From contig JACTVC010000003.1 of assembly GCA_018417955.1 (NCBI GenBank), positions 248,001 through 312,000 of the forward strand: DNA of 64,000 nucleotides. Direction: 5' to 3'. How positions within the stretch are numbered: position 1 is the stretch's first letter; every line of letters starts with the position of its first letter. The notes beneath the pieces are model-generated. The model saw only the letters and a list, made by a program, of their open reading frames with translations, searched no databases and was not told the origin of the DNA. This document shows, piece after piece, positions 22,031 through 32,300 of this stretch. The DNA comes from Laccaria trichodermophora. Lineage: Eukaryota > Basidiomycota > Agaricomycetes > Agaricales > Hydnangiaceae. A program made the position numbers and the translations under genes.

Positions 22031-22578
22031 TAGGTTTGTCATATTGGAGTTTGCTTACGCACCCCACAAAGGAGGGACGGTTGATTTGATGTAGACGACT
22101 CGCCTCAAGGTCGGGAACGGCGATGACGATGGAACAGGTAGAGGTACTGGTACAACGTTCAACTAGGTTCAACTTACATCATGATGTGACGCGTGTATGT
22201 AAGTATGTGCACGTGACCACGCACTGGAGTAGGGCCCGGGAATCCCCATTCCAACGATGGCAAGGTTGGATATTCTGTAATCGTTGACGTGCTCTATAAT
22301 CTGAGCTACTGAATCTATCCAACGATGTTCAAGTACGTAATGTGATTTTTGTTTGTGACGCGAGGATGTATCGAAAGACAAGGCAATGAACGACTACACG
22401 TTTCCGCTCCGCGCAGCGCCCCCACAGCTTTAGTAGCAGATCAAATTAAAAGACGAATCCCAGACAAACGACTTGAACCCTTTGCGGGGTTCTCTATAAG
22501 TTTTCAAATCCTCAAACTTACTCGGGCTCGGTGAAAGCGGACTTGTGATTCTACGGTCTAGTACCATGCTCGATGCGG
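22031..22578. other. Non-coding stretch
   Basis: No gene is recognised. It includes degraded sequence downstream of the aldolase fragment (a region comparable to 31745-31870) and the left TCGATGCGG target copy at 22570-22578. Confidence 0.35.
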
Positions 22579-23848
22579 GGGTAAAACTATTCAGAAACCC
22601 CCCTTTCTAGTAGAAACCCCCGTTTCTGGCATAACCTTATCCAGAAACCCTGTATAGTCTCCCCCGAAAATTTGATGGGTTCGCCGTCCACGGCGTCATG
22701 TGATGTCACTACACAGTCAAAGTTTGAACCAAAGCCCAACCGCCGCCTTGACCTAACCTTGACCACGCTTGTGACTCTGATTGAACATCCAGGGTACGTG
22801 TCTTCATCGCCGTTATCCTCCAATCTATTCACCGGCCGCCGTAGCTACAACATAACCCGAACGAACGGTGGACAAGTAGTTTTGGGCTGAAGCGCGCGAG
22901 CTTTCAACCCACTCGACAATGAACCGAGGAGTTGCTGGCAGGTGTTTCCTGGCCCGTCCAGGATCAAGTTGGGCAAAATCAATAAAGGATCGCTGTCCTA
23001 TGGAATCGCTATTCGTCGTCTAGCTCGCCGTGGAGGTGTGAAGGGTATCACTGGTCTCACCTTCGAGGAGACGTGTGGTGGTTTGAAAATAAAATGTGGG
23101 TCACCTCGCTTGTCACCTTCATCGTGTCTCTGACCCTTCATTCCAAGGTTATTCGCGACTCAGGAACATACACAGAGCACGCTAAGCGGAAGACGGTCAC
23201 AGCACTCGTCCATCGAAACGATCGGGGCGTACACGATACAGTTTCGGAGAGATATCTTGGATACAATCTCGAGGGAGGTATCGTTCGCAGGTAGCGTCAT
23301 CCATTCTACAAGTGTGATTCCAAATTTATCAACACCATGATTATTAGGGTCTGAGATAGACGAAACGAACCTTTCCCCGCTCGCACGCGGAACGGCCTTA
23401 TCATCAAACAAGGCTCACATCCCTCGCCAGCTGGCTGCACGGAATGTGAATGTGATATGCCAGGTCTGGGGGGACTTGTGGTCCGAAAGTATAGGATGCA
23501 TGTCATTGTATTTTTATTTTATCTATCTCTTCTCCCCAGCTTCGATTCGTCTCGCACGTCGACACCAAGATTTTTCGCCAGTGTATCGGAATTAAAGATT
23601 ATTCATCTATCAAACATTCATTCCTCAACCGTTCGATTTGAGTTCAGTCTCTGTGCCCGACAACCGCCACTACGGTACATAACAGCGGACAATTGGAGTG
23701 AGTAACGAAATGTGAGTAATTGACTAATAGCCGGCAACCATCACCGGTCACCGAGAACTCAATTTGACCATATGGCAGGGGTTTCTCGATTCACCCTCGG
23801 AAACCCCGGGTTTCTACCAGAAAGGGGGGTTTCTAAATAGTTTTACCC
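22579..23848. mobile_element. TIR element with 9-bp target duplication carrying a histone H4 fragment
   Basis: The element is 1270 bp. It begins GGGTAAAACTATT and ends AATAGTTTTACCC, and TIR similarity extends through repeated GAAACCCC-type motifs for about 50-60 bp. The direct 9-bp repeat TCGATGCGG flanks it (22570-22578 and 23849-23857). A 9-bp duplication and terminal inverted repeats fit Mutator-like elements. There is no transposase inside; instead it carries histone H4 sequence, the layout called Pack-MULE in plants. Superfamily assignment is inference. Confidence 0.8.
22955..23250 (+). pseudogene. Histone H4 pseudogene inside the TIR element
   Basis: Segment one reads A-I-R-R-L-A-R-R-G-G-V-K with the following G-L-x-x-E-E-T-x-G-x-L-K (about 23005-23090). 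Segment two, after a spliced-intron-like gap ending AAG at about 23148, reads V-I-R-D-S-x-T-Y-T-E-H-A-K-R-K-T-V-T (about 23149-23205). Together they cover most of the H4 fold. The N-terminal tail and the C-terminal end are not intact and several conserved residues are changed, so it is not a functional histone. The retained intron indicates capture from genomic DNA, not from a spliced transcript. Confidence 0.85.
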
Positions 23849-23944
23849 TCGATGCGGTGCCTTATCGATTGTGCAGCCGTACGAGCTGCCTCTACAAGAG
23901 GACGTCAGATACAAGTAAGCTCAAAACAGTAATTGTGCACATAC

Positions 23945-24165
23945 TCGCCGCCACCGCCGCCAGTGGAACCGCCGCTAGTGGAACCGCTGCTAGAGGAATC
24001 GCTGCTAGTGGAATCGCTGCTAGTGGAATCGCTGCTAGTGGAATCGCTGCTAGAGGAACCACTGCTAGAGGAACCGCCGCTAGTGGAACCGCCGCTAGTG
24101 TAACCGCCGCTAGTGTAACCGCCGCTTGTGGAACCGCCGCTCGTGCCAGTGGAACCGCCGCTGGT
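23945..24165. repeat. 15-bp minisatellite
   Basis: About 14-15 tandem copies of a 15-bp unit, consensus GCCGCTAGTGGAACC with ACCGCTGCTAGAGGA variants. Because the unit is a multiple of three, frames stay open on both strands (Ala/Ser/Gly/Thr-rich on plus, Ala/Val/Pro/Leu-rich on minus). I do not treat them as genes. Confidence 0.85.
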
Positions 24166-24243
24166 GGCACCATTGCTACTGGGTTTATGGCTATCGCAGG
24201 GAGGAGAGGTGTGCTAGCCAGATCACGGGCGTTAGAAAATTGA

Positions 24244-24692
24244 GATTTGGCTATATAACGAGACGCACATAGATCATTTGTTTTAAGTTTGGATCGTTGG
24301 TGTGGTAAAACCTCGAGGGAAACTTGTTGGCCTTTTATAGTCCTCAGGTCTTTTGTTGGTTTCTCATGGCATCTGCACATGTGGAACGCATTTTCTGTAT
24401 CTCAATGTGATCGTGCCTCGTGTGCACCGGTTGAGGAAGACTGTGTCAAGGGCAGTAGTCACGAGTCCTAGAGCTGTTGTAAACGGAGATTTCCAGGGTG
24501 TGATCCTTCGCATAAAATCGGACAAAAGATACACGGAGATAATCGATTTGCCCCGGAAACAATCTGAGCCAGAATCAAGGGGGTTCAAGAAATAAAAAAG
24601 AGTACCTGGGGTCAATTTTTTTGTCAAAGCCCTAAGTGCTTGACCTACCTACCTACGTAATCAGGCACGTGTCTATATATAGTAATATGACA
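24244..24692. other. Non-coding stretch downstream of the PHD gene
   Basis: No recognised gene. It contains the 3' flank of the minus-strand PHD-finger gene, whose stop codon is at 24693-24695. Confidence 0.35.
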
Positions 24693-27528
24693 TCATCTTC
24701 GTGATCGCTTTGATCCTCTACCCTCCCCAGATGCCTCGCACGCTTCGCATACCCAATTTCGAGGGGCCATCTCTAACGCAACGCACTGCAGGTGATACTA
24801 AACAATATGTGAGCTGTAGTGATTAGCTTGTGCAAAACCAGACTCACCCATTGAGTCTCACAGCCAACTCTCTTACACTTCAGCACCCCATTGCATCGTG
24901 AGTGCAATACCACGCCGCATAGGCATCCGTTCAAAGCGTCCGACGTGTTTTGTTTTGGAATTCGTTTTCGCTTAGAACGGCCGGTTTCTTGAAGAGGTAC
25001 ACTTCCACCCGTTCCATCAGCACTTATAATTGTAGCTGTTGATTCCAGTGTCTCGACGGCGCCATCCGAACGAGCGCTCGGGGTCATTTCTGATGGCGGC
25101 GGCGCAAGTGTGGCAGGCTGGAAGATCCGTGTGAGTTTGCTTATGCTCGATTCAGATCTAACGATGCTCACGCTGTCGTTTTCTACCCTGCCATCCTGGT
25201 TGTCAGCAGTTTTTGCGACGTCTTCGTGCCCCATTTGCTGATCTACGACCACTGCCCCAAATTCTGCATCGGCGGCAGCAGCATCGCGTTGAAGATCCGG
25301 CTCTCCAATCCCAGGGCTTTCCTCCTCGATATCATCCACAATCACGCCCGTGCCTTCACCATCGACTGAGTCGTTCTCGCATTCAGTCTCGCCATCGCTT
25401 GACAGTTCGTCACGCTCAAGTTCTTGCAAGTCCAAGGGGTCATTTCTAGGAAATTCTCAAAGTGATGTTCACGCTAGGTTTTCTGATGAACGTACCCTTC
25501 AGGTATGCGCGCTCGATGATCTTCTGATATCACAAGAGGTGGGAGCTTCGATTTCTTGGAACGTTTTGTCATTTTAAATCGCTTCGTCCAGATTTTCTTC
25601 ATCTCGGCCTCTTCAAACTTCGAAAGCGTCCACAAATGCGCGTACTTTTCGAATGGGGCACTAGGATGCTTCTCTTGGAAATGGATCTTAAGAAAATATC
25701 GCCAAACGGCCGGTTCCAGTTTTGAACAGAGAGGGCAAGTCATGGGGACATTCGAGCACGGGGATGCGGATGTCGATTCAGCTGCCACACTGTAAGAGAA
25801 CTTTATCTTCATAAGGCAGCCTTTTGACAATTTATAGTCAACTGCAAGCTTTCCGCTCGCTCCTTTCCCTTTCTTCAACAAGATTTGGCAAAGTGGGGCC
25901 GGACGGAGACATAACCCACATAAAGATGTCGATTTTACAATGTGCGGGTCGTAGAGAACGTGCGCACCAACATGTTCGAGGACCCGCTGACCTTGGGACA
26001 TATCAAGAACAACCGTAGGTGAGCACCACGGACACTCTGTATTCCCGACGTCGGCAAATCGCTCATCGTCATTACATAGGAAGCAAGCAGCGCCTGTAAC
26101 GATTTCAATGACGTATATTACAGCCATGTGCGGAACATAGGGCGCGGCACGATTTTTTTTTTTTCGCCAAATAAACAAACAGATTTATGTAGTTGTAAAG
26201 TATTGGCTATGTAGCACGCTCAAAAGTCGTCCATTCAGCTTGAAAATAGAACCATTCGACGCAGATTTTGAATCTGCGTCCGACAGTGTATAATTTTTCA
26301 CTGCGAGGAAAGAATGAATGTGTAATTATGTACATGACAAAACTGGAAGAACAACGTTGACGTGGCAGCCTCCAGCCTCAATTCTCGTACGCCCTGTCTG
26401 CCCGTTGACCTTTATATACATGCAGTATACATCTGTCAAGCTGCCGCCCCCTTCAATCCACCTAAGTCATGTCACGGGCTGTAGGGCATGAATGGGATGG
26501 CCACGTCCGCTCTTCCGGAAACATTGACCAAGCAGAATAAAGCACCAATAAGCTTACAATAATGCCCCATCCTCCAGAAACTTGACCTGAAGGTCTGAGC
26601 TGCCCAAAAGACGCAACGGGCGAAGGGGGAACATTGAGATGTGGATGCTGTGTATTGAACGTCGCAGATGATGCGGTTATTTCTTGCGGTCGATGGAACA
26701 TGGGCACATCGACGTGTGCAGATTTGGAATCAGCGTCGAATGAATCTAATTTCAAGTTGAATGGACGACTTTTGAGCGTGCTACATAGACAATACTTTAC
26801 AACTACAAAAATCTGTTTGTTTATTTGGCGAAAAAAAAAATCGTGCCGCGCCCTATGTTCTGCACATGGCTGTAATATCTGACCATCTTCGGTTTGAAAA
26901 CAATTGAAAACGACTCACCGGATGCTAGCCGGTAAGGATATTCTTTATTGGGTGTGATTTTTGGTATATTTTTGATGTTCGATACTGTCAGTTCTTGGAA
27001 TATACTTGCTGCTAACGTGACGAGGAAGGTTCCCTGAAGTAGATACCATGGAACGGTGGGGTGTGTGGTGGAAATCTTGGGGTTTATCGGTTGAATAAGC
27101 CGGCCAGGTACTGTAAATGATTTATCATCCATTCGGTACGTCCGCCAGTCGTGTATTCCTTCGGGGTCATCATTGAGAGTTGTAGGTCGTAAACCAAGCA
27201 CCTGGTACGAAACGGTAACAGCCTCTTCCGAAAGCATGTCGAGATTGATATACGGAACTGACTTTCCATCGAATTTTAGGCCATTTACCTCACCGATGCA
27301 TAGCCAGATTTTATTTTCGCAGGAAAGAATGCTGGCAATGCAGTCGGATACAAGGAGAATGTCGGAATCGTCTCCCGGGGGTGGGAGAAATTCTGAGCTG
27401 TAAGACCCAAGATTTTTGTTTTGGATATGGCGTTCAATATCTTGTACACGCCGTAAGCGATCAGTCGAGCCGACCCGTTTCCTGTACTTGCTAAATTCAG
27501 AATTAGATTTGTCCAAGTTCCACATCAA
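24693..27528 (-). CDS. PHD-finger / multi-Cys zinc-binding protein, about 637 codons, 5' end uncertain
   Basis: Minus-strand exons are 26919-27528 (start not resolved), 25496-26093, 24848-25445 and 24693-24797. Phases 1, 2 and 0 agree and no stop interrupts 637 codons. The first exon holds a globular region without a motif I can name (contains F-T-V-P-G-R-L-I-Q-P). The second has several Cys pairs (C-F-L-C, C-P-W-C, C-G-L-C, C-P-L-C) suggesting zinc binding, and a basic segment K-R-S-K-K-S-K. The third is acidic, then a PHD finger spans exons 3-4: C-L-C, C..C, C-K-R..C, W-Y-H-L-Q-C and W-V-C-E-A-C (a C4HC3 pattern). I recall similar proteins as a multi-copy family in mushroom genomes, without known function. 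A reader of histone tails is plausible from the PHD finger. A MITE lies in the first intron shown. Confidence 0.75.
26118..26875. mobile_element. MITE with ~165-bp terminal inverted repeats and TA target duplication
   Basis: The element is 758 bp. It starts TTACAGCCATGTGC and ends with the inverse, flanked by TA (26116-26117 and 26876-26877). The arms match for about 165 bp (26118-26285 versus 26712-26875) with a few differences, including an oligo-T/A run. TA duplication and no coding capacity suggest a Tc1/mariner-type MITE. It lies between the GTGAGT donor (26918) and the acceptor before 26093 of the PHD gene; removing it leaves an intron of about 65 bp, so the host exons stay intact. Confidence 0.82.
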
Positions 27529-28699
27529 CTTGGGATAATTATGTACTTACCCTTTCAAAAAATAAATGCATTAGGGAAAATAAATCATTTTACATTAGGG
27601 CTACGATTCCTTACTGTGAAGGAAAAAGAAGACAAAACATCTGGCCTTGAGTGGCATTCTTATGGGAAGGCGCAAGGAAGGCGTCCAGTTAGCCCAGGTC
27701 CCAGAGGGCTTCACTGTCCGCAACTAGAGATTCCTCCGAGATAGATAATATTCATGTGCCATTTTGTCCCACCTTTTTTTTGTTGAATGCTCGCAATTGC
27801 CACCTTCGAGGCATTTCGAAGTCTACAACGTAAGTCGTGATGAGCCTTCAAGCCTAGGTAATTGTATGATGGGTTGAAGCTGGTGTTCCTCCTCTCACTG
27901 GGACTAACCACCGTGATGAAATGAAGACTAATGTCCATGAATATTTGAGCTCTTGCTGTGCTAACCTTTAGATAACACCATCAAGATAGAATATTCAACC
28001 TTTCTGTGCCTGGAGTATTTTGAACTGCGATTACGATTCTGTATTAAGGGGCAGTCCTGTTTCATTTTCTAGTGTTTTTGAACACAGGGTGTTAATCCAG
28101 GGAAATAAGTAACCACGTTTGGAAGCCAGGGACGGTAATGATGCACAAGCGACGCGGGAACCCGAACAGCATCAACTTGGAAGTGAGTGGATCTATCCTC
28201 AGTACGAGTCAATCTTACAGTGCTTTGCATTGCCGTTTGCACACTGAAATCGTGAAAATTATGTTTGGTTTTGTATGTTCGTCAGAGATTGTCACACATC
28301 AGGACAAGGTCTGAGCACTTTGGGAATTTTATACAAATTTTATATTTCTCAAACCCAACTTTTGTTGTGCCTCAGGCATCGGATGAGATGCACACGCGAA
28401 TCATTGTTTGCCATGATGAGCACATCTTTCACTGCAGGAGATTGCAGGCCTTGTTGGATGGTAAGCGGTCTCTTACTTCCTGATTTGAGGGTCACTGCAA
28501 GGTCACGGTACAACACACACAAATACGATTTCCAAAACTCGTTGTGCAAACGGCAGTGCAAAGCACTGTAATGTCATCATCAAGCGTGTTCGTTACAATG
28601 GTTGCATTGACCAGAATGCTTGTGCTGGACCACCTAACATAAATTGGTCACTACAAGTTACTACCAGTGAAAGTGAGAAGAAAACTCATGTCCCAAATC
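27529..28699. other. Non-coding mosaic upstream of the PHD gene
   Basis: This may contain further 5' exons of the PHD gene. A minus-strand stretch near 27660-27750 could be coding but has no supported splice chain. Sequence near 28200-28565 has an inverted repeat (CTTACAGTGCTTTGCA.. type) around 28216-28240 and 28550-28575. Nothing else recognised. Confidence 0.3.
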
Positions 28700-29229
28700 T
28701 CTCTGCACCCGCTCCGAACATCTCTATGCAAGCTTCATGTCTTGACCCTGCCCTATAAGCTTTCACCCTCAACCTTTCCCAGCAACCCTCGTCAACCAAA
28801 CGTCCTCCCCCGTCGCCCCATCCCTGTGAAACCTCTACATGTCTTGAAGAATGCTGGGCTCGCCTCTGCGGCGAGCGCAGAGGCTGTGATCTTCAGTTGC
28901 AGTATGGGAGAAAGGATGTCTCGATGATGACTTTGACTCTGACAGGCCCCTATGGATGGAAAGTAGTTTGAGGTGAAGGAAAATCTCGGAGTAGGGCTAG
29001 GAGTAAATAGGAGGACCCTGATGGGAAAGACGATGTCGATTTTGAGCGTGGCATTGGTGAAACTTTCGTTGTTGCTCTGTGCTGGCTCTGTGGGTGTAGT
29101 ATTATTCAGAGAATAAGCAAGGGGAGAAATGACAAAGTTGGTTATAGATTTGGCCGTTCCTGCACCGAGAATGACGCAACATGAGATAAGGCGTGTGTTT
29201 GGATCGCGAGATAAGGATGTTGAGGCCAT
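28700..29229 (-). pseudogene. Deoxyribose-phosphate aldolase fragment, copy 2
   Basis: On the minus strand an N-terminal piece with L-G-A-G-T-A-K-S-I (aligning with the V-x-F-P-L-G-A region, about 29150) is joined after an intervening low-similarity stretch to Q-L-K-I-T-A-S-A-L-A-A-E-A and F-F-K-T-C-R-G-F-T-G (28800-28890). Internal sequence is missing or replaced. The 28790-28890 part is almost identical to copy 1 at 21740-21850. Confidence 0.7.
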
Positions 29230-29267
29230 TCAGCTGATCCGATTCTTTGAAATTCTTGTGATAGATA

Positions 29268-30040
29268 CAGTCATCAACCGGTCAATGACACAGCTGGGTC
29301 AATGACACAAAACAGTTTTGCTCCCCCATTTTTGCTCACAACTCTTAGCAATTTTATACCATTGTAAGGGAATACTATATCAACATGACTGTGATTTTTT
29401 TGAAGCAAGAGCCTCCCTTGAACTCCTTAAAAATTCTATTCATTGGTTTTGATCAGGCTTTGACATTTCCATTAGCCTGATCTGGCAACAATCTCTTGAA
29501 GACTGAGATTTATTTTAGCAATCCTCCAATACAAAATACATAGGGTACAATAATCAAAATTTAGCTAGGAGTGTAGTGGCTTGTAGGGACTGTCAGCAAG
29601 GAAAAGGTGTGAAATGACACTGAGATGGGTTACCAAATGTGACAGAGTTTGTGACACATCCAAATTGGGTTTACTTGTCAAATGAAAATCTTTCCTCCAC
29701 CTCGCCTCAGCTGACAGCATAAAATGCATGGATGACCTCTGTTCAATACTTGAGAACTCCAGGTGCACTAATATGAGTCCTTTGAGGAGAAAATTTCACA
29801 GATGTAAGTCAAACCAACTTTTGATGCCATATCCCAATTAAGTAACTTGTGACTGTGTCATTGAATGGTGTTGACGCTGTTTCGACTGAAAAATTCAGTC
29901 CTTGACAGGTACGTGAGATAAAAGGCTTCAAAGTACTAAATTGTGTAGTGTAAATACTTCATCAGTTTTTGAGAAGCTGATGTGTGAGGGATGTGATCCA
30001 GTCAATGAAAATGTTTGTGTCATTGACTGGTTGATGACTG
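29268..30040. mobile_element. TIR element, 773 bp, non-autonomous
   Basis: It starts CAGTCATCAACCGGTCAATG and ends with the inverse (one difference, GACTGGTTGATGACTG). Flanks read TAGATA before and TAGATT after, a 5-bp direct repeat with a possible sixth base. There is no coding sequence inside. Superfamily not assigned. Confidence 0.6.
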
Positions 30041-31392
30041 TAGATTGAGTTTAAACAATGTTTACTCAAGTCCAGTAGAGCTGGCCAAAGCTTGAGTTAC
30101 ATGTGCATACCAATTTCCCATGTCCGCTGACACTTGACTCAGAGCCGCAGCTCACTTGCCTGCAGGCATTTATTCCAGTATCCACACTTGGATCCATGCT
30201 TCACGATCCACGCTCGGATCTTAGCTTAATTTATATTTGCACTACATCAGGAAAATGGTTCTGGGAGGCTGTAGTTTGGCTATACTGTACTAATATGACC
30301 ACGTCTTCACGTCACGCATCACAGAGGCCTCCAAAGGAAGGGAAGTGAGGGTGATGTCACACATCACACCAGTTTTTGAAGGCGTTTTCGCTTACTCTAA
30401 AATAGCAATTTTTTTTTCCAGGGCCTGCGGCAGCCCAAGCCATATAAACCATACTGCATGATTTAACTACTTTCTTTGTTTTGAATTTTTTTGGTTGACA
30501 ATATCCTTTGTTCAGGACAGTTGATGCACATGGATGAAGAGATCATACTCTTCGTCACGCATCACATCGGCTATTGAAGTGATGAAGAGATGGTCAAAAT
30601 GTGTCACAACTTAAAGGGCTGGAAGACATGGTCGTATTAGCACAGTATTTACATAGTCTCCATAGGCTCAGTAGGTCAACATAGGTTAATTATTACATCT
30701 TATTCTTAGAATAACCCCACCATTCACAGCGAAGCAGTAGACACAATCACCAACGGCGCACTTGAAATCAATCAAGGGGGTAGTGGAACGTGGATCCCGA
30801 ACACTGGCTGGGAGGGGGGGGGTCCAGCCGAAGGCCGAAAAAAAAATAGTGACCTGACATATTTTTGGTGCAAATTGGCATCTCATCCAGACTGCACGTT
30901 GCCAGATGCTCTTGCCCAATCTCTAACTTTCCTTCTACGCAATTCAAGTATGAGGTCTCCTTATGCCGGGCAAGAGCCAGCCAGTTACTTACAATGTCTG
31001 CGATGATCAAGGGAGTGTAGGTCATCGGAGCACCCATGATGGTCAGTCGGCAGTGACAGGTTGTATGTGGAGAGGATGAGGTGGTGGAGCAAGGAAACTT
31101 TTTTTTTTCAGACATTTTGCTCACCATAAAGGCCATGTTCAAGCCAAATTCAAATGTAGGACAAAAAATACATTCAATAAAACATCGGAACTTGGAAAAC
31201 ATACCTTATATAGTAGGAGGTGGAGGGGGGGAGGTCAGCTAAATCCACGAAAAAAAATAGGGAGTGTTGGTACATTTTCCACGTTCTGCCACCCCCTTGA
31301 AATCGATGTTGTCTTTCCTGTTGGTCTCCTCCTCTCTACTCCTACCCCTTACTCCTAGATCTATCACCACCTCAAAACGATAACAACTGCTT
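30041..31392. other. Non-coding mosaic
   Basis: This contains short related segments with the pattern G-rich run, then oligo-A (30812-30845 and 31214-31255), and repeats of TCACGCATCACA near 30310 and 30555. No gene recognised. Confidence 0.3.
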
Positions 31393-31760
31393 GCCATCCG
31401 TACCCAGTCAAAGTCATCATAGAGACTGCCCTTCTCTCCACACAGCAACTAAAGATCATAGCCTGTGAGCTTGTCACAGAGGCAGGTGCAGCGTTCATCA
31501 AGATGTGTATGGGGTTCAATGGGGTCGGGGCAACAAGGGAGGATGTTTTGTTGATGGGGACTGCTGTGGAGAGGCCCACCTGGGGAGAGCAGAGGGAAAG
31601 GGTGAAGGTGAAGGTGAAGGCTTCGGACGGGGTGAGGACATTTGAGGCTTGTGTAGAGATGTTCAAAGCAGGTGCAGAGAAAATCAGGACGTGAGTTTTT
31701 ATCTCTTCAGTTTCGTTACTGATAAATGATGACAATCGATTTTGCGTTAGGTCGTCTGGT
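31393..31760 (+). pseudogene. Deoxyribose-phosphate aldolase fragment, copy 3
   Basis: The best preserved of the four: V-K-V-I-I-E-T-A-L-L, A-C-E-L-V-T-E-A-G-A-A-F-I-K, G-F-N-G-V-G-A-T-R-E-D-V-x-L-M and V-K-V-K-A-S-D-G-V-R-T-F-E, then K-A-G-A-E-K-I-R-T, with a donor-like GTGAGT at 31690 and acceptor before 31751. The conserved K-T-S/C-T-G-F site carries Met-Cys-Met in place of the usual residues after the lysine. N-terminal exons are not adjacent, and the protein is not complete after 31760. Confidence 0.8.
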
Positions 31761-32300
31761 GCAACCATAATGGCCAACGCAAACATTGTAACAAGCGTGT
31801 CTGATGATGACATCAAGACTGAACCATATTGAAGACGATCTACTCGCCTCCAAGTTAATCAGGAACGATTCTGTCAGCATTCTGAAAGATGCTGCTTACA
31901 ATTTCTCTAGCCAATATAACAGAATGGAATGACAAATTTGTCGCCCCAGTACAACTTTGCATCTGACACATGAATTACACATGATGAAGGCCCTTCCAGT
32001 TCCATAATACCCCTTACAATCAAATCATATGGCATTCAAACCATGTCGTCCCGATTGTGTATTAACATTGTTCAGCTGGGTTTGTCATGAACTTACCCCC
32101 AACATATGGAGATGGACTTTCAACTTGTATAGCAAGGCCTCTCCTTGGAAGATCAGGGCGACACTTCTCGAAGTTTTATTCAACATTAATGAAACTAGAA
32201 GAAACCCTCTGAAACCCTTCCCTTCATGCACATGTCATGAACTTCGCCACGGCAGTTAGTCCGTGGCAGGAGCAAGGCAAGAGGAAGACCAGCGCCAACA
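31761..32300. other. Non-coding stretch
   Basis: No gene recognised. It includes degraded aldolase 3' sequence to about 31870. Confidence 0.3.

Noticed and set aside
22955..23250. Functional histone H4 gene
   Set aside because: The N-terminal tail is not encoded, conserved residues are changed and the C-terminal end is lost, so it can only be a pseudogene.
23945..24165. Possible CRISPR-like array
   Set aside because: Units are contiguous without unique spacers and the genome is eukaryotic; it is a minisatellite.
23764..24380. Ala-rich frames on both strands
   Set aside because: They are the 15-bp minisatellite read in frame; no start context or domain.
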